64,000 nucleotides of DNA from Kosakonia quasisacchari (GCF_004331415.1 NZ_SJOP01000008.1:148429-212428), one strand, 5' to 3'. Counted from the first letter of the stretch, positions 48,958 to 59,851 are shown. Numbers and translations: made by a program. The notes: a model not told the origin generated them from the sequence alone.

Positions 48958-49500
48958 TCAGGATTTGTCGTCCTGCGCGGGCATGTGGCGGTAGATATAA
49001 ACGCCGCTCAGCACGGTGAAGAGAAGCGTCAGCGCGGTTAAGCCAAACACTTTGAAATTCACCCAAATATTTTGCGGCAGCCAGAAGGCAATGTAGATAT
49101 TCGCCAGACCACACAAAATAAAAAACAGCGCCCATGCGATGTTCAGTTTGCCCCAAACGGCTTCCGGCAGCGCGATCTCTTTACCGAGCATGCGCTGGAT
49201 CAGCGGCTTTTTCATGACCCACTGGCTGAAGAGCAACGCTGCGGCGAACAAGGCGTAAATCACCGTCACCTTCCATTTAATAAACTCATCGTTATGGAAG
49301 AAAAGAGTCAGCCCGCCGAATACGGCGACCAGCACAAAAGTAATGAGTGCCATCTTTTCCACTTTGCGATAGCGCACCCAACTATAAATCAGCACGATAG
49401 CGGTCGCGATAATCAGCGCAGTGGTCGCCGCATAGATATCGTACAGTTTGTAAAAGGCGAAAAAGACCACCAACGGCAGAAAATCAAGAAACTGCTTCAT
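48958..49500 (-). CDS. yciB: Intracellular septation-type inner-membrane protein YciB
   Basis: A 180-residue protein with five hydrophobic segments (from [20 protein letters not shown] through [22 protein letters not shown]). It belongs to the IspA/YciB family, linked in E. coli and Shigella to septation, elongation-complex interactions and membrane integrity; the biochemical activity is unclear. It lies 51 bp from yciC on the same strand. The hairpin GCCAGGC-gcgttg-GCCTGGC at 48930-48949, between yciB and yciA, could be a terminator (followed by T-poor sequence on the minus strand, TTTTTTC). Confidence 0.95.
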   Translation of the reverse strand: MKQFLDFLPLVVFFAFYKLYDIYAATTALIIATAIVLIYSWVRYRKVEKMALITFVLVAVFGGLTLFFHNDEFIKWKVTVIYALFAAALLFSQWVMKKPLIQRMLGKEIALPEAVWGKLNIAWALFFILCGLANIYIAFWLPQNIWVNFKVFGLTALTLLFTVLSGVYIYRHMPAQDDKS

Positions 49501-49551
49501 TCTACGATTCCATCATAAGGGGTTGCCCACAGACGCAGGCAACCGGAACAA

Positions 49552-50295
49552 TCACGAACGCATCAACATATAGAGGCGGAACAGATAAACCAGCAGCGCC
49601 GCTGAAATCAGGTTGCTCAGCGTATTGGCAATCACTTCACCACCTTCCACAGTGAACACCGCAAAGTTATGCGCGAACAGCAGCAGCAATGTTTTTGCCA
49701 GCAACCAACCTATTACCGCCGGAGCGACAAGACGCATATTCGCCCAGGCAAGGCGCATACTGCTACGCATAGCGGCGAAAATCCCCATTTTATCCTGCAC
49801 CAGTATCACCGGGGCGAAAGCGAGCAGGATCGCCAGAATGACGCCTGGGACAATCACAAACATAATGCCAATTTGCACGATAAAAGTGGTCAGCAGGATC
49901 AGTAAAAACAGCTTTGGCAACACTGGCGCGCTGGCGCCAATTGCCCGCAAAGCGCTGATGCGCTGACCCGCAGAAATCATCTGGATCATCAGCAGTACGC
50001 CACCGACGAGAATCGCATTGCCAACAAGGCCGGAAAACGTTGATGCCGCAGACGCTCGGAGCAGCACTTGTTGCTGCTCCGGCGTCATATTCTGCACCAG
50101 ATCAAACAACCCGACGCTGCCGGCAAGATTATCCCCTTCACTTAAAATGGAGAGTTGCTCCTCACTGGGCTTAAAGGCACTGCCAAGCAAGAACGTGATC
50201 AACGCACAAAGTAAAGCAATCAGTAAAATAGTAACGAACTGATTACGAAAAAAATTCCCCGTGTCACGGTAAACGGACTTCGCCGTGATAGACAT
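49552..50295 (-). CDS. yciC: UPF0259 family membrane protein YciC
   Basis: A 247-residue inner-membrane protein with six hydrophobic segments (about 19-40, 85-108, 117-140, 145-165, 190-210 and 220-242). The UPF0259 family has no assigned function. It keeps the conserved order yciC-yciB-yciA. A ribosome site AGGAGAG (minus strand) lies 8 bases before the ATG. Its upstream neighbour is the YkgJ-like gene on the same strand, 24 bp away, so the two may share a transcript. Confidence 0.93.
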   Translation of the reverse strand: MSITAKSVYRDTGNFFRNQFVTILLIALLCALITFLLGSAFKPSEEQLSILSEGDNLAGSVGLFDLVQNMTPEQQQVLLRASAASTFSGLVGNAILVGGVLLMIQMISAGQRISALRAIGASAPVLPKLFLLILLTTFIVQIGIMFVIVPGVILAILLAFAPVILVQDKMGIFAAMRSSMRLAWANMRLVAPAVIGWLLAKTLLLLFAHNFAVFTVEGGEVIANTLSNLISAALLVYLFRLYMLMRS

Positions 50296-50319
50296 GCACT
50301 CTCCTTGAGTATGGCGGTG

Positions 50320-50724
50320 TTAAATTGCGGGCAATTGTACCCCGAATACACCCTCAGTGGCAGCATCGCTGCTTGTATGGAAAAGCATATCTTTGTAAAG
50401 AGGCGCTAAACCGTAGCGCGCACGAGCCCGATCGCAGGCTTCATTGACCTTTCCGTCTTCGCCGGACATGGCAAATTCACGGCAGGGCGACGGCCTGTTT
50501 GTATAAATACTGCAACTGGCCGACTCGCCGGGCGTACCTTGCAGCGCTGTACAGCGGCTCTGATTTTGATTGGTTCCGCTCATGCAACGCAGAAATGGGG
50601 TTAGCGGCTCGGTGAGCTGAGCCGGGACAGGGCCTCCAGCATCATCCGCTTCTGCCCAATAGAAAGAGACTCGAAAATACGCACAACAGGCTCCGCACGA
50701 CATGCACGGATTGATATCACTCAT
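50320..50724 (-). CDS. YkgJ-family cysteine-cluster protein
   Basis: A 134-residue protein of the zinc- or iron-chelating YkgJ/UPF0153 type. The conserved cysteines are at [15 protein letters not shown] near residue 7-21 and further on in [28 protein letters not shown]; the spacing C-x2-C-x2-C plus the late cysteines fits the family. Metal binding is inferred and the function is not known. It lies between yciC and ompW, where K-12 has yciE, yciF and yciG. It may be co-transcribed with yciC. Confidence 0.87.
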   Translation of the reverse strand: MSDINPCMSCGACCAYFRVSFYWAEADDAGGPVPAQLTEPLTPFLRCMSGTNQNQSRCTALQGTPGESASCSIYTNRPSPCREFAMSGEDGKVNEACDRARARYGLAPLYKDMLFHTSSDAATEGVFGVQLPAI

Positions 50725-51005
50725 AACGCACCTGCACTTAACGACGCATCAACATATATTGTCAGGCCAATAAATTATCGCCGCCGCATAACGCACACAA
50801 GATAGGCGAGCGAGTATTTTTTTAACCATCTCACAAAGCGAAAATTGATTTAAATACAAAAGTTAATGAGTGTAACGAGCGGTGAAAATTAACCCAGATC
50901 AATGAATGTTAAATTACGGGGTTAAGTGTGATCCGTGTTGGATCACTTTGTACTCAGTTATAGGTATATTCACGGCGCGATAAAAACCTTAAACATGGAG
51001 TGGAT
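50725..51005. promoter_or_regulatory. ompW upstream region
   Basis: 281 bp, AT-rich. It contains TTGATTTAAATACAA near 50845, an imperfect FNR-like word (right half degenerate), and a second GATCAATGAATG near 50898. E. coli ompW is activated by FNR under anaerobiosis, so either could be the site; neither is a clear match. No gene is visible. Confidence 0.4.
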
Positions 51006-51641
51006 ATGAAGAAGTTAGCCGTGGCAGCATTGATCCTGAGTAGCCTTTCTACCGGTGTATACGCGCATGAAGCTGGCGAATTTTTCATTCGAGCCGGTTC
51101 CGCGACGGTACGTCCGACGGAAGGTTCAGATAACGTTTTAGGCGCTCTGGGCAGTTTTAATGTCAGCAATAACACCCAACTTGGTGTGACGATGAGCTGG
51201 ATGGCGACCGACAACATTGGCGTTGAATTACTGGCCGCGACGCCATTTCGCCACCGCGTTGGTACCGGTCCAACCGGCGACATCGCCACTGTGCATCACC
51301 TGCCGCCGACATTAATGGCGCAGTGGTATTTTGGTGATTCACAGAGCAAACTGCGCCCATACCTTGGTGCAGGCGTAAACTACACCACCTTCTTTGATGA
51401 GAAATTTAACGATACCGGGAAAGCTGCTGGGCTGTCGGATTTGAGCCTGAAAGACTCTTGGGGCGTGGCGGGGCAAGCCGGTCTGGATTACTTAATCAAC
51501 CGAAACTGGCTGATTAACATGTCAGTCTGGTGGATGGATATCGATACGGATGTGCGTTTTAAAGCGAATGGTGTGCAACAAAGCGTACATACTCGCCTGG
51601 ATCCGTGGGTGTTTATGTTCTCTGCTGGTTATCGTTTTTAA
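51006..51641 (+). CDS. ompW: Outer-membrane protein W
   Basis: OmpW is an eight-stranded outer-membrane barrel with a narrow hydrophobic channel, used for small hydrophobic molecules and as a colicin S4 receptor in E. coli. The 211-residue precursor has a 20-residue signal peptide (MKKLAVAALILSSLSTGVYA, then HEAGE), the family start EAGEFFIRAGSATVRPTEGS, the central IATVHHLPPTLMAQWYF, and the closing strand VFMFSAGYRF with the terminal aromatic used for Bam targeting. The ATG at 51006 is used, with TGGAG just before the GTG at 51000. Confidence 0.96.
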   Translation: MKKLAVAALILSSLSTGVYAHEAGEFFIRAGSATVRPTEGSDNVLGALGSFNVSNNTQLGVTMSWMATDNIGVELLAATPFRHRVGTGPTGDIATVHHLPPTLMAQWYFGDSQSKLRPYLGAGVNYTTFFDEKFNDTGKAAGLSDLSLKDSWGVAGQAGLDYLINRNWLINMSVWWMDIDTDVRFKANGVQQSVHTRLDPWVFMFSAGYRF

Positions 51642-51648
51642 GCGTATT

Positions 51649-51681
51649 GTGGAAACTGGTTTGTTAATAACCAGTTTCCAC
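51649..51681. terminator. Palindrome after ompW, possible terminator or stabiliser
   Basis: A 13-bp perfect stem, GTGGAAACTGGTT and AACCAGTTTCCAC, with a 7-nt loop (TGTTAAT), seven bases after the ompW stop. There is no T run after it (GCCTTCCCG follows), so it is not a classical terminator. A second, weaker palindrome (CACCTCG ... CGAGGTG) lies at 51771-51802. Confidence 0.55.
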
Positions 51682-51940
51682 GCCTTCCCGCGTGTAATGG
51701 TTTCTTTCAGGTGCAAGCAGCATCCCAATATTGTCGCCCATACACATCCAATGCAGAGTGCGGTGAACTCTCACCTCGCTGGCTCGTCGATCGCGACGAG
51801 GTGCAGATAAAGAATTGGAAAGCAGGAAGTGAGAGGGTGCGGTACTCACAGCATATAAAATATTAGCCGCCACTTCCCGCCCATTCATGAGGAGCCTGCG
51901 AATTCTTATCCAGTGCGATAAACCCACTCCCCGAAACGCG

Positions 51941-53182
51941 TTACTTGCAATAGCGGCAGGTCATATACGCGCCGGCAACGCAGAGGGCCAACGGCACAAA
52001 AAAACTGAAATCCATGCCGGTGAATTCCATCAACAGCACAATGGCGGTGAGCGGCATTTGCATCGACGAGGCGAGAAAAGCCGCGCCACCGGTCAGCGCA
52101 AATTCCGCCATGCTGCCGCCGGGAAAAAACTGACCCACCAGCAGGAACATCAGCGCTCCCAGCAGGGCACCGATCGCCAGCCCCGGCGTAAGTAAACCAC
52201 CTTCGGCACCGCTGCGTAGCACCATCCAGATACTCAGCACTTTTAATCCAATCAACATGGCCGCCAGCGGTAGTGTTACACCTCCGCCGAAACTGAGTTG
52301 CACCGGGCCGCGTCCGTTGCCTGGTAATTGTGGAAACCAGATAGCGAGCAAGCCGAGACAGGCAAAAGCCATAAAACAGAGGACCGGCATTTGCCAGTTG
52401 GTTTTTACCTGTGCCCGCGCGCTTTTTGTCATCCGCCGGAACAGGCTAGCAGCATAGCCGAACAGCGGTCCTGACAGGACTGCCCAGATAATCAAAGAAG
52501 GGGGCGCTGTGGGGGCGGTAAACAAATACTGACGCTCGTTGCCCAGCACCAGCGATGCCATGAACGCGGCGAGGGCGGAGGTGACGATGGCGGCAATGAC
52601 CGCATCCCAACTGATCGTGACCAGCAGTACCTCAAGGGTAAAAATTGCGCCCGCCAGCGGAACGTTATACACCGCCGCCAGCCCGGCACCTGCACCGCAG
52701 GCGATCACCAGCCTCGTCTCTTGCGCATTTAATCCGATACGCCTCGCCATCCCACTACCAAACAAAGCTCCGACTTCACGCGGCGCACTTTCTCGACCGA
52801 GCGGCGAGCCCATCGCCACGGTGATAACTTGTAGCAACGCATGGATTAAGGTGGTGAATGCGGGCATCGGGCGTTGAACATCTTTTAGCGCAGCGCCCAC
52901 ACTGACACGTTTTTTTGCATAGCGTGCCAGTAGCCACCATCCCCAGCCCGCCACCACACCCGCAGCAGCAAGGGAAGCAAAACGGCGCAGGGCGCTGGCA
53001 TCTGTTACGCCCTGTAGAAACGGTGCGCCGCCAATCAGCGATTGCTGGCTATAACCAAAAGCCAGGTGCTGGATGGCATGCAGCAGAAGGGCAATCAACA
53101 TGCCAGCCGCGCCGGAAAGCAACCCGGTCAGCAGCAGGGCCAACCAGCGACGTTGCCAGCAAGAATCAGGGATCTCACGCAT
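51941..53182 (-). CDS. ClC-family voltage-gated chloride channel/antiporter protein
   Basis: A 413-residue membrane protein with the ClC fold. Selectivity-filter segments are visible: MGSPLGRESAPREVGALFG near 124-142 (GxExP region, with S-A in place of G) and a second with GAGAGLAAVYNVPLAGAIFTLE near 162-183, and the filter-end GAEGGLLTPGLAIGALLG near 325-342. The glutamate that acts as the proton gate sits in GRESAP. Closest in style to ClcB-like proteins. Start chosen at the ATG at 53182 (MREIPDSCWQRRW); upstream open codons begin with TTG and lack conservation. It precedes trpA and is co-oriented. Confidence 0.85.
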   Translation of the reverse strand: MREIPDSCWQRRWLALLLTGLLSGAAGMLIALLLHAIQHLAFGYSQQSLIGGAPFLQGVTDASALRRFASLAAAGVVAGWGWWLLARYAKKRVSVGAALKDVQRPMPAFTTLIHALLQVITVAMGSPLGRESAPREVGALFGSGMARRIGLNAQETRLVIACGAGAGLAAVYNVPLAGAIFTLEVLLVTISWDAVIAAIVTSALAAFMASLVLGNERQYLFTAPTAPPSLIIWAVLSGPLFGYAASLFRRMTKSARAQVKTNWQMPVLCFMAFACLGLLAIWFPQLPGNGRGPVQLSFGGGVTLPLAAMLIGLKVLSIWMVLRSGAEGGLLTPGLAIGALLGALMFLLVGQFFPGGSMAEFALTGGAAFLASSMQMPLTAIVLLMEFTGMDFSFFVPLALCVAGAYMTCRYCK

Positions 53183-53284
53183 GGTGTTTATATCGGTGTC
53201 ATAATTTTTAGGATTATTATCCCACAGAAAATATGAACGTTTTAACAATGTGTTAGGAAAAAAAGGGGGGATGAGCAGGAAAGT

Positions 53285-53310
53285 ACACCGCCTGAATCAA
53301 CAGGCGGTGT
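53285..53310 (-). terminator. Stem-loop after trpA
   Basis: Minus strand: ACACCGCCTG-ttgatt-CAGGCGGTGT, a perfect 10-bp stem seven bases after trpA. The downstream sequence (TACTTTCCTGC) has only a weak T tract, so this may be a terminator with help from rho, as described for the E. coli trp operon end. Confidence 0.6.
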
Positions 53311-53316
53311 CAGAGG

Positions 53317-54126
53317 TTAACGCGGCAAAGTAGCGCCTTTTAGACTTTGCACAAAGGCTTTCAGCTCAGCCAACATGGCCGTTGGGTTGGTGAGGTTTTT
53401 CTCAATGATTTTCACAATCGCTGAACCGGAGATCGCCCCGGCGGCACCCGCTTCTACGGCAGCACTCACCTGATCAGGTGCGGAAATACCGAAGCCCTGC
53501 AGCGCAGGTGCAGCGTGATACTCGGTGAGCTTTTCCACCAGATGGTGAAGCGGCAGCGCCGCACGGTTTTCCGCACCGGTTACCCCTGCGCGTGAAAGCA
53601 GGTAGGTGTAACCCCGGCCATAAGAGGCAATCTGGCGCAGCAGATCGTCGTCCGCGTTTGGCGGGCAGATAAAGATGGGCGCGATATTATGGCGCAAGGC
53701 TGCCTGGCGGAATGGTGTGGATTCTTCAATCGGCACATCCGCGACCAGCACGGAATCAACACCGACTTTTGCACACTGGGCATAGAATTCGTCGATGCCA
53801 CGGCTGAAAACCAGGTTGGCATACATCAGCAGGCCGATTGGAATGGTCGGGTGCTTCTGGCGAATGGCTGCCAGCATTTCGAAGCATTGTGACGGTGTCA
53901 CGCCAGCGGCAAAGGCGCGCAACGTGGCGTTCTGGATAGTCGGGCCGTCAGCCAATGGATCGGAAAACGGTATCCCTAACTCAAGTGCATCTGCGCCTGC
54001 TTCAATCAGCGTATCAATGATTTTTAATGATTGTTCCGGCGAAGGATCGCCCAGCGTGACGAAGGGAACGAATGCACCTTCTTTGCGCGCACTCAGTTGC
54101 TTAAACAAGTTGTCATAGCGTTCCAT
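53317..54126 (-). CDS. trpA: Tryptophan synthase alpha chain
   Basis: TrpA cleaves indole-3-glycerol phosphate to indole and glyceraldehyde-3-phosphate and channels indole to TrpB. The 269-residue TIM barrel has the catalytic E49 ([13 protein letters not shown]) and D60 at the usual positions, and the flexible loop near 180-190 ([10 protein letters not shown]). It is the last gene of trpEDCBA and overlaps trpB by one base. Confidence 0.98.
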   Translation of the reverse strand: MERYDNLFKQLSARKEGAFVPFVTLGDPSPEQSLKIIDTLIEAGADALELGIPFSDPLADGPTIQNATLRAFAAGVTPSQCFEMLAAIRQKHPTIPIGLLMYANLVFSRGIDEFYAQCAKVGVDSVLVADVPIEESTPFRQAALRHNIAPIFICPPNADDDLLRQIASYGRGYTYLLSRAGVTGAENRAALPLHHLVEKLTEYHAAPALQGFGISAPDQVSAAVEAGAAGAISGSAIVKIIEKNLTNPTAMLAELKAFVQSLKGATLPR

Positions 54127-55319
54127 CAGATTTCCCCTCGCGCTTTCAGGATGTCATGTACGGTAAAAATGTCTTTGTCGCCGCGCCCGGAAAGGTTAAC
54201 CACCAGCAACTGCTCTTTGTCCGGGTTCTCGCGCATCATTTTTAACGCATGGGCGAGGGCGTGCGAGGATTCCAGCGCAGGAATGATGCCTTCATGGCGG
54301 CACAGGATTTTGAACGCGTCCAGCGCTTCGTCATCCGTGATAGAAACATAGTCGGCACGACCAGTACTGTTCAGATATGCATGCTGCGGCCCGACAGACG
54401 GGAAATCCAGACCCGCAGAGATCGAATAAGACTCCTCAATTTGGCCTTCATCTGTCTGCATCATCGGCGATTTCATACCAAAATAGATACCAACGCGGCC
54501 ATGTTTCAGCGGCGCGCCGTGCTCACCAGTTTCGATACCGTGACCCGCCGGTTCTACACCAATCAGACCAACGGACGTTTCGTCGATAAAGTCGGCAAAC
54601 ATACCGATAGCGTTAGAACCGCCGCCAACGCAGGCGATAACCGCATCTGGCAGACGCCCCTCTCTTTCGAGGATCTGCGCTTTCGTCTCTTCGCCAATCA
54701 TGCGCTGGAACTCACGCACAATGGTCGGGAAAGGGTGCGGGCCCGCCGCAGTTCCCAGCATATAGTGCGCGGTTTCGTAGCTACCAGACCAGTCGCGCAG
54801 CGCCTCGTTACAGGCATCTTTCAGCGTGGCGGAGCCGCTATGTACCGGGATCACTTCCGCACCCATTAAGCGCATACGGAACACGTTTGGCGACTGGCGC
54901 TCAACATCCTTTGCACCCATATAGATGCGGCATTTCAGGCCCAGCAGTGCGCTCGCCAGAGCCGAGGCCACGCCATGCTGACCCGCTCCCGTTTCGGCGA
55001 TAATTTCGGTTTTGCCCATGCGTTTCGCCAGCAACGCCTGGCCCAGAACCTGGTTAGTTTTATGCGCGCCTCCGTGCAGCAAATCTTCACGCTTGAGGTA
55101 AAGCGTGGTGCGCGTGCCAGCAGTAATGTTCTGGCATTTGGTCAATGCAGTCGGACGTCCGGCATAGTTTTTCAGCAGATCGTTAAATTGTTGCTGAAAT
55201 TCAGCGTCGCTCTGCGCGCTGACAAAGGCTTCTTCTAACTGACGCAGTGCCGGCATCAGGATCTGCGGAACGAACATTCCGCCAAACTCGCCAAAATAGG
55301 GATTCAGTAGTGTTGTCAT
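54126..55319 (-). CDS. trpB: Tryptophan synthase beta chain
   Basis: TrpB uses pyridoxal phosphate to join indole and serine into tryptophan. The 397-residue product has the PLP lysine K87 in [10 protein letters not shown], the glycine-rich phosphate loop GGGSNAIG near 232-239, and the catalytic E109 region ([12 protein letters not shown]). The start [20 protein letters not shown] is the usual N-terminus. The stop overlaps the trpA start by one base, suggesting coupled translation. Confidence 0.98.
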   Translation of the reverse strand: MTTLLNPYFGEFGGMFVPQILMPALRQLEEAFVSAQSDAEFQQQFNDLLKNYAGRPTALTKCQNITAGTRTTLYLKREDLLHGGAHKTNQVLGQALLAKRMGKTEIIAETGAGQHGVASALASALLGLKCRIYMGAKDVERQSPNVFRMRLMGAEVIPVHSGSATLKDACNEALRDWSGSYETAHYMLGTAAGPHPFPTIVREFQRMIGEETKAQILEREGRLPDAVIACVGGGSNAIGMFADFIDETSVGLIGVEPAGHGIETGEHGAPLKHGRVGIYFGMKSPMMQTDEGQIEESYSISAGLDFPSVGPQHAYLNSTGRADYVSITDDEALDAFKILCRHEGIIPALESSHALAHALKMMRENPDKEQLLVVNLSGRGDKDIFTVHDILKARGEI

Positions 55320-55331
55320 TGTCTTCTTTCC

Positions 55332-56690
55332 TTAATAAGCGCGCAGTGTGCGGAAAACCGAGGCCAGTTTACTGGCATCTTTGATGCCCGGTTCCGACTC
55401 CACACCTGAATTAAAATCGAGTCCGGCACAGCCGGTTTTGGCCGCCTGCACGCAATTATCTGCGCTCAGGCCACCAGCCAGAATCACGTTATCCAGCGAT
55501 TCGCCTGCCAGTAGCGACCAGTCGAAACTTTTGCCGCTGCCGCCCTGGCCGTTATCAAACACATATTTATCGACTTGCTGGAAGCGACGTTCGGGCAGGC
55601 TATCGCCAACGCTGAGTGCTTTCCAGATTTGCGTCTTCGCCGGAAGACGCTCGCGCAACGTATCGATATAGGCCTGGTCTTCATCGCCGTGCAACTGGAC
55701 GGCAAACAGTTTCAGCGCGTTAACTTTTGCCACCACCTCGTCGGGCTCTGCATTACGGAATACACCGACGTATTGTAGCGGTGCGGCCTGCATGATTGTG
55801 TGTGCTTGCGATTCAGTCACGGCGCGCGGGGAACTGGCAACGAAGATCAAACCGCCGTAAATGGCTCCGGCCTGATGTGCCGCCTGCGCATCCTCCGGGC
55901 GGGTCAGCCCGCACACTTTGTTTTCACCCAGCAAGACGCGTTTCACCGCCGCGTCAAGATCGTCATGTGACATCAGTGCGGAGCCAATCAGGAAACCATT
56001 GGCAAAATGGCTCAGTTCACGCACCTGCGCATAGGTGTTGATGCCCGATTCGCTGATAACCGTTACACCAGTGCCAAGGCGCGGTGCCAGCTCACGGGTG
56101 CGGTTTAGGTTTATAGAAAGGTCGCGCAGGTCGCGATTGTTGATGCCAACCACTTTTGCTTCCAGCGCGATAGCACGCTGCAGTTCTTCTTCATTACTGA
56201 CTTCCGTCAGCACACCCATATTCAGACTGTGCGCGACGGCGGCAAGCTGGCGGTACTGTTCGTCATCGAGGACGGAGAGCATCAGCAGGCAGGCATCAGC
56301 CTGGTAGTGACGAGCAAGGTAGATCTGATAAGCATCGATAATAAAGTCTTTGCACAGGATTGGCTGCGGCGCGATGGCGCTGACAATCGGCAGAAAATCA
56401 AAACTGCCCTGGAAATATTTCTCATCCGTCAGCACAGAAATTGCCGACGCATGATGTTTGTAAATCTCCGCAATACGCGCCGGGTCAAAATCATCGCGAA
56501 TCACACCTTTTGACGGTGAGGCTTTTTTGCACTCCAGGATAAACGCTGTACGCGTGCCTTGCAGGGCATCGTAGAAGCGACGCGTGCTGGGCACGACATC
56601 GTTCTGAAAGCCGGCCAGCGGTTGTTGCTCCTTGCGCGCCGCAACCCATATGGCCTTATCGGCGACAATTTTCGCTAAAACGGTTTGCAT
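55332..56690 (-). CDS. trpCF: Bifunctional indole-3-glycerol-phosphate synthase / phosphoribosylanthranilate isomerase
   Basis: A natural TrpC-TrpF fusion of 452 residues. The N-terminal IGPS barrel (to about residue 255) has ILECKKASPSKG near 52-63 with the catalytic lysine and VVGINNRDLRDLSI near 181-194. The C-terminal PRAI barrel starts near KVCGLTRPEDAQAA (258-271), with its catalytic cysteine in VCGL. The two enzymes do consecutive steps of tryptophan synthesis. The short linker is typical for enterobacteria. Confidence 0.97.
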   Translation of the reverse strand: MQTVLAKIVADKAIWVAARKEQQPLAGFQNDVVPSTRRFYDALQGTRTAFILECKKASPSKGVIRDDFDPARIAEIYKHHASAISVLTDEKYFQGSFDFLPIVSAIAPQPILCKDFIIDAYQIYLARHYQADACLLMLSVLDDEQYRQLAAVAHSLNMGVLTEVSNEEELQRAIALEAKVVGINNRDLRDLSINLNRTRELAPRLGTGVTVISESGINTYAQVRELSHFANGFLIGSALMSHDDLDAAVKRVLLGENKVCGLTRPEDAQAAHQAGAIYGGLIFVASSPRAVTESQAHTIMQAAPLQYVGVFRNAEPDEVVAKVNALKLFAVQLHGDEDQAYIDTLRERLPAKTQIWKALSVGDSLPERRFQQVDKYVFDNGQGGSGKSFDWSLLAGESLDNVILAGGLSADNCVQAAKTGCAGLDFNSGVESEPGIKDASKLASVFRTLRAY

Positions 56691-56693
56691 TTT

Positions 56694-58289
56694 TTATCCT
56701 CTTGCCGCAAGTGCGGTGACTTTGTGGTAGGCTGCTCCGCTGTGCAGCACATCGAGTACTTTCTGCGCGTTGGTCTGCAAATCTTCTTCGCCGTGCAGAC
56801 GCATCAGCATGGCGACGTTGGCGGCGACGGCTGCTTCATGCGCGGCCTCACCTTTACCCTGGAGTAAGCGTGTCAGAATGTCACGGTTTTCTTCCGGTGT
56901 ACCGCCAGCCAGTGCCTCCTGATGGTACGGCGTCAGGCCAAAATCGGCAGCGGTGAGCTGGTAACTTTTGATTTCACCATCGTGCAGTTCGGCAACCAGT
57001 GTCGGTGCATGCAGTGACACTTCGTCCATGCCGCCGCTGTGCACAACCGCCGCACGCTGATAACCGAGTACGCGCAGGGTTTCGGCAATCGGCAGCACCA
57101 GTTCAGGGCTGTAAACGCCAATCAACGCCAGCGGCGGATGCGCCGGGTTAATCAAAGGACCGAGCACGTTGAACAGGGTGCGGGTTTTCAACTGCTGGCG
57201 TACCGGCATCGCATGGCGAAAACCGGTGTGATACTTCGGCGCAAACAGGAAACAGACGCCCAGTTCATCCAGCGCGGTACGCGATTTATCTGCGTTCATA
57301 TCCAGATTGATACCAAACGCCGCCAGCAAATCTGATGAGCCGGAACGGCTGGAAACACTGCGATTGCCGTGTTTGGCGACTTTTAGTCCGCAAGCAGCAG
57401 CGACAAATGCACTGGCGGTGGAAATATTGATGCTGTTGCTGCCGTCGCCGCCGGTGCCGACAATATCGGCAAAGGCATAATCCGGGCGCGGGAACGGCGC
57501 GGCATTCTCCAGCAGTGCAGTGGCAGCTCCGGCAATCTCGTTGGGATGCTCACCGCGAATTTTCATACTGACCAGCGCGGCCGCAAGTTGTTCTGGCTTC
57601 AGCTCGCCGCGCACCACCGCAGAGAAAAGCTGGTGGCTCTCCTGCTGGCTGAGGGTTTGCGCCTGATACAGTTTTTCCAGAATCGGTTGCAGGGTATTAG
57701 CCTGTTCCAGTTTTTGCAGCGCCCACGCCAGCGTTTGCTCCAGCAGACGTGCGCCTTGCGTGGTCAAAATCGACTCCGGGTGGAACTGGAAACCACAAAC
57801 GCGATCCGCGTCGTGACGTACCGCCATCACCATGCCGTTAAAATGGGCATTGATGGTTAATCCTGCCGGGATGTTGCTGCCCACCAGCGAGTGGTAACGT
57901 GCAACGGGAAGCGGATTGCTTAAACCCGCGAACATCGCCTGGCCATCATGTTCGATGCTTGACGCTTTGCCGTGCAGGATTTCACCCGCCTGGCCGACGT
58001 AGCCGCCATAGGCTTCAACAATCGCCTGGTGGCCGAGGCAGATACCGATAATCGGAAGTTTGCCGCGCAGCCGCGTAAGCAGTTCCGGCATGCAGCCCGC
58101 TTCAGACGGTGCGCCAGGGCCTGGTGAGAGCATCAGCACCGGGTTTTGCATTGTCTGAAGGCGGTCGATCAAGGTCTGCGCCGGAACATGGTTACGATAA
58201 ATCACCACGTTATGCCCGCTCGCACGCAGCTGATCTGCCAGGTTGTAAGTAAAGGAATCAATGTTATCAAGCAGCAGAATGTCAGCCAT
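56694..58289 (-). CDS. trpGD: Bifunctional anthranilate synthase component II / anthranilate phosphoribosyltransferase
   Basis: A TrpG-TrpD fusion of 531 residues. The glutaminase domain (1 to ~195) has the nucleophile C84 in [16 protein letters not shown] and the His-Glu pair in QFHPESIL. The phosphoribosyltransferase domain (about 200-531) has [21 protein letters not shown] near 280-300 and the [19 protein letters not shown] loop. It overlaps trpE by one base and is three bases from trpC. Its glutaminase provides ammonia for TrpE. Confidence 0.98.
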   Translation of the reverse strand: MADILLLDNIDSFTYNLADQLRASGHNVVIYRNHVPAQTLIDRLQTMQNPVLMLSPGPGAPSEAGCMPELLTRLRGKLPIIGICLGHQAIVEAYGGYVGQAGEILHGKASSIEHDGQAMFAGLSNPLPVARYHSLVGSNIPAGLTINAHFNGMVMAVRHDADRVCGFQFHPESILTTQGARLLEQTLAWALQKLEQANTLQPILEKLYQAQTLSQQESHQLFSAVVRGELKPEQLAAALVSMKIRGEHPNEIAGAATALLENAAPFPRPDYAFADIVGTGGDGSNSINISTASAFVAAACGLKVAKHGNRSVSSRSGSSDLLAAFGINLDMNADKSRTALDELGVCFLFAPKYHTGFRHAMPVRQQLKTRTLFNVLGPLINPAHPPLALIGVYSPELVLPIAETLRVLGYQRAAVVHSGGMDEVSLHAPTLVAELHDGEIKSYQLTAADFGLTPYHQEALAGGTPEENRDILTRLLQGKGEAAHEAAVAANVAMLMRLHGEEDLQTNAQKVLDVLHSGAAYHKVTALAARG

Positions 58290-59851
58290 CAGAAAGTCTC
58301 CTGAGCGTGGTGTGCGGTGGCGATAGCGCGCAGAACCGCGCGAGCTTTATTACGGGTTTCATCGGCTTCAGATTGCGGAACGGAATCCAGCACCACACCA
58401 GCGCCTGCCTGTACGGTTGCCACACCATCCTCCACCCAGGCGGAACGAATCACGATGCACGTATCCAGATCGCCATGCGCAGTAAAGTAACCGACTGCGC
58501 CGCCGTAGCTGCCGCGTCGTGTGCCTTCCGCTTTGGCAATTAACTGCATGGCGCGCACTTTCGGTGCGCCGCTCAGTGTGCCCATGTTCATGCAAGCACG
58601 GTAGGCATGCAGAACATCCAGATCCTTGCGCAACTCACCAACTACGCGGGAAACGAGGTGCATGACGTAGGAATAACGATCGACTTTCGTCAGATCGGCA
58701 ACATAGCGGCTACCGGGTGTGCAGATGCGCGCCAGATCATTACGCGCCAGATCCACCAGCATTAAGTGTTCTGAGAGCTCTTTATGATCGGTACGCATGT
58801 CCAGTTCGATACGGCTGTCGAGGTCGCGATCCAGCGAACCATCCGGGCGACGTCCACGCGGACGTGTTCCGGCGATAGGGTAGATCTCAATCTGGCGGTT
58901 GCTTGCGTCATATTTGAGCGAGCTTTCTGGTGAGGCACCAAACAGGGCGAAATCGTTATCCTGCATAAAGAACATGTACGGGCTGGGGTTGCTCTTTTTT
59001 AGCACCTCATAAGCCGCCAGCGGTGAAGGACAAGGCAGGGTGAAGCGGCGAGACGGCACCACCTGGAAAATCTCGCCCGCGCGAATCGCTTTTTGCATTT
59101 CACGCACGACCGCACCGTACTCTTCATCACTCTGGTTGCAGTCACAGCGCATATGTTCAACTTTCTCGACCGGCAACGGCTCAGCAGGGCGATCCAGGTG
59201 CTGGCGCAGGGTTTCGATGCGCTGGAGCAGACGGTCTTTTTCCTGCGCTAAAGGGGTAAACAAGCTTGCCTGGATGCGCGTTTGTTGTTTCTGGTGGTCG
59301 ATCACCAGTAAGGTTTCGGCGAGATAAAAGCAGTAGTCCGGACAACGGCGATCGTGCGTAAGCTGCGGTAAATCTTCAAAACCAGCCACCAGGTCATAAG
59401 CGAACAAGCCGCCGAAAAACATGGCTTCACGTTCATCGGAAGGGACATTCACCAGATCTTGTAACAAACGGAAGGCATCAAAAACGGAGAGTGAACAGAG
59501 GCGGGCATCTTCGTCCAGCAGGTTGCTCACGGCCGGGAAGCGCAATTCACGACCCTCCGGCAGGACGGTATTTTCCACCCCGGCAGGCAGCGCGTTATCC
59601 AGCAGCGTCAGGAGAGCTGCACCATTTTTGGTTAATGCTGTAATGGTGACGGTGTCACCAAGCGCGGTGATACGCAATGCGCTATCCACCAGCAGCAGAC
59701 TTTTTAAATCACTTTTGCTGTCAATATCTGCTGATTCCAGCAGCAGAGTTGCCGGACGGTCGCCGCATAATTGATGGAACAACGCCGTCGGGTTACTGCG
59801 GTAGCTGGCATTGCTGGTCAGAAGTTCGAGTGCTGGTTTTTGCGTTTGCAT
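58289..59851 (-). CDS. trpE: Anthranilate synthase component I
   Basis: TrpE makes anthranilate from chorismate and ammonia and is feedback-inhibited by tryptophan. The 520-residue product has the inhibitor-binding LLES motif at 37-40 ([11 protein letters not shown]) and the catalytic C-terminal part with [31 protein letters not shown] and [21 protein letters not shown]. The ATG at 59851 ([11 protein letters not shown]) matches the family start; a second ATG 12 bp upstream is in frame. The stop overlaps the trpGD start. Confidence 0.98.
   Translation of the reverse strand: MQTQKPALELLTSNASYRSNPTALFHQLCGDRPATLLLESADIDSKSDLKSLLLVDSALRITALGDTVTITALTKNGAALLTLLDNALPAGVENTVLPEGRELRFPAVSNLLDEDARLCSLSVFDAFRLLQDLVNVPSDEREAMFFGGLFAYDLVAGFEDLPQLTHDRRCPDYCFYLAETLLVIDHQKQQTRIQASLFTPLAQEKDRLLQRIETLRQHLDRPAEPLPVEKVEHMRCDCNQSDEEYGAVVREMQKAIRAGEIFQVVPSRRFTLPCPSPLAAYEVLKKSNPSPYMFFMQDNDFALFGASPESSLKYDASNRQIEIYPIAGTRPRGRRPDGSLDRDLDSRIELDMRTDHKELSEHLMLVDLARNDLARICTPGSRYVADLTKVDRYSYVMHLVSRVVGELRKDLDVLHAYRACMNMGTLSGAPKVRAMQLIAKAEGTRRGSYGGAVGYFTAHGDLDTCIVIRSAWVEDGVATVQAGAGVVLDSVPQSEADETRNKARAVLRAIATAHHAQETF

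Noticed and set aside
58368..58595. Frames within the trp genes on other strands and phases
   Set aside because: All trp genes are intact and overlap one another as in E. coli; there is no room or evidence for extra genes.
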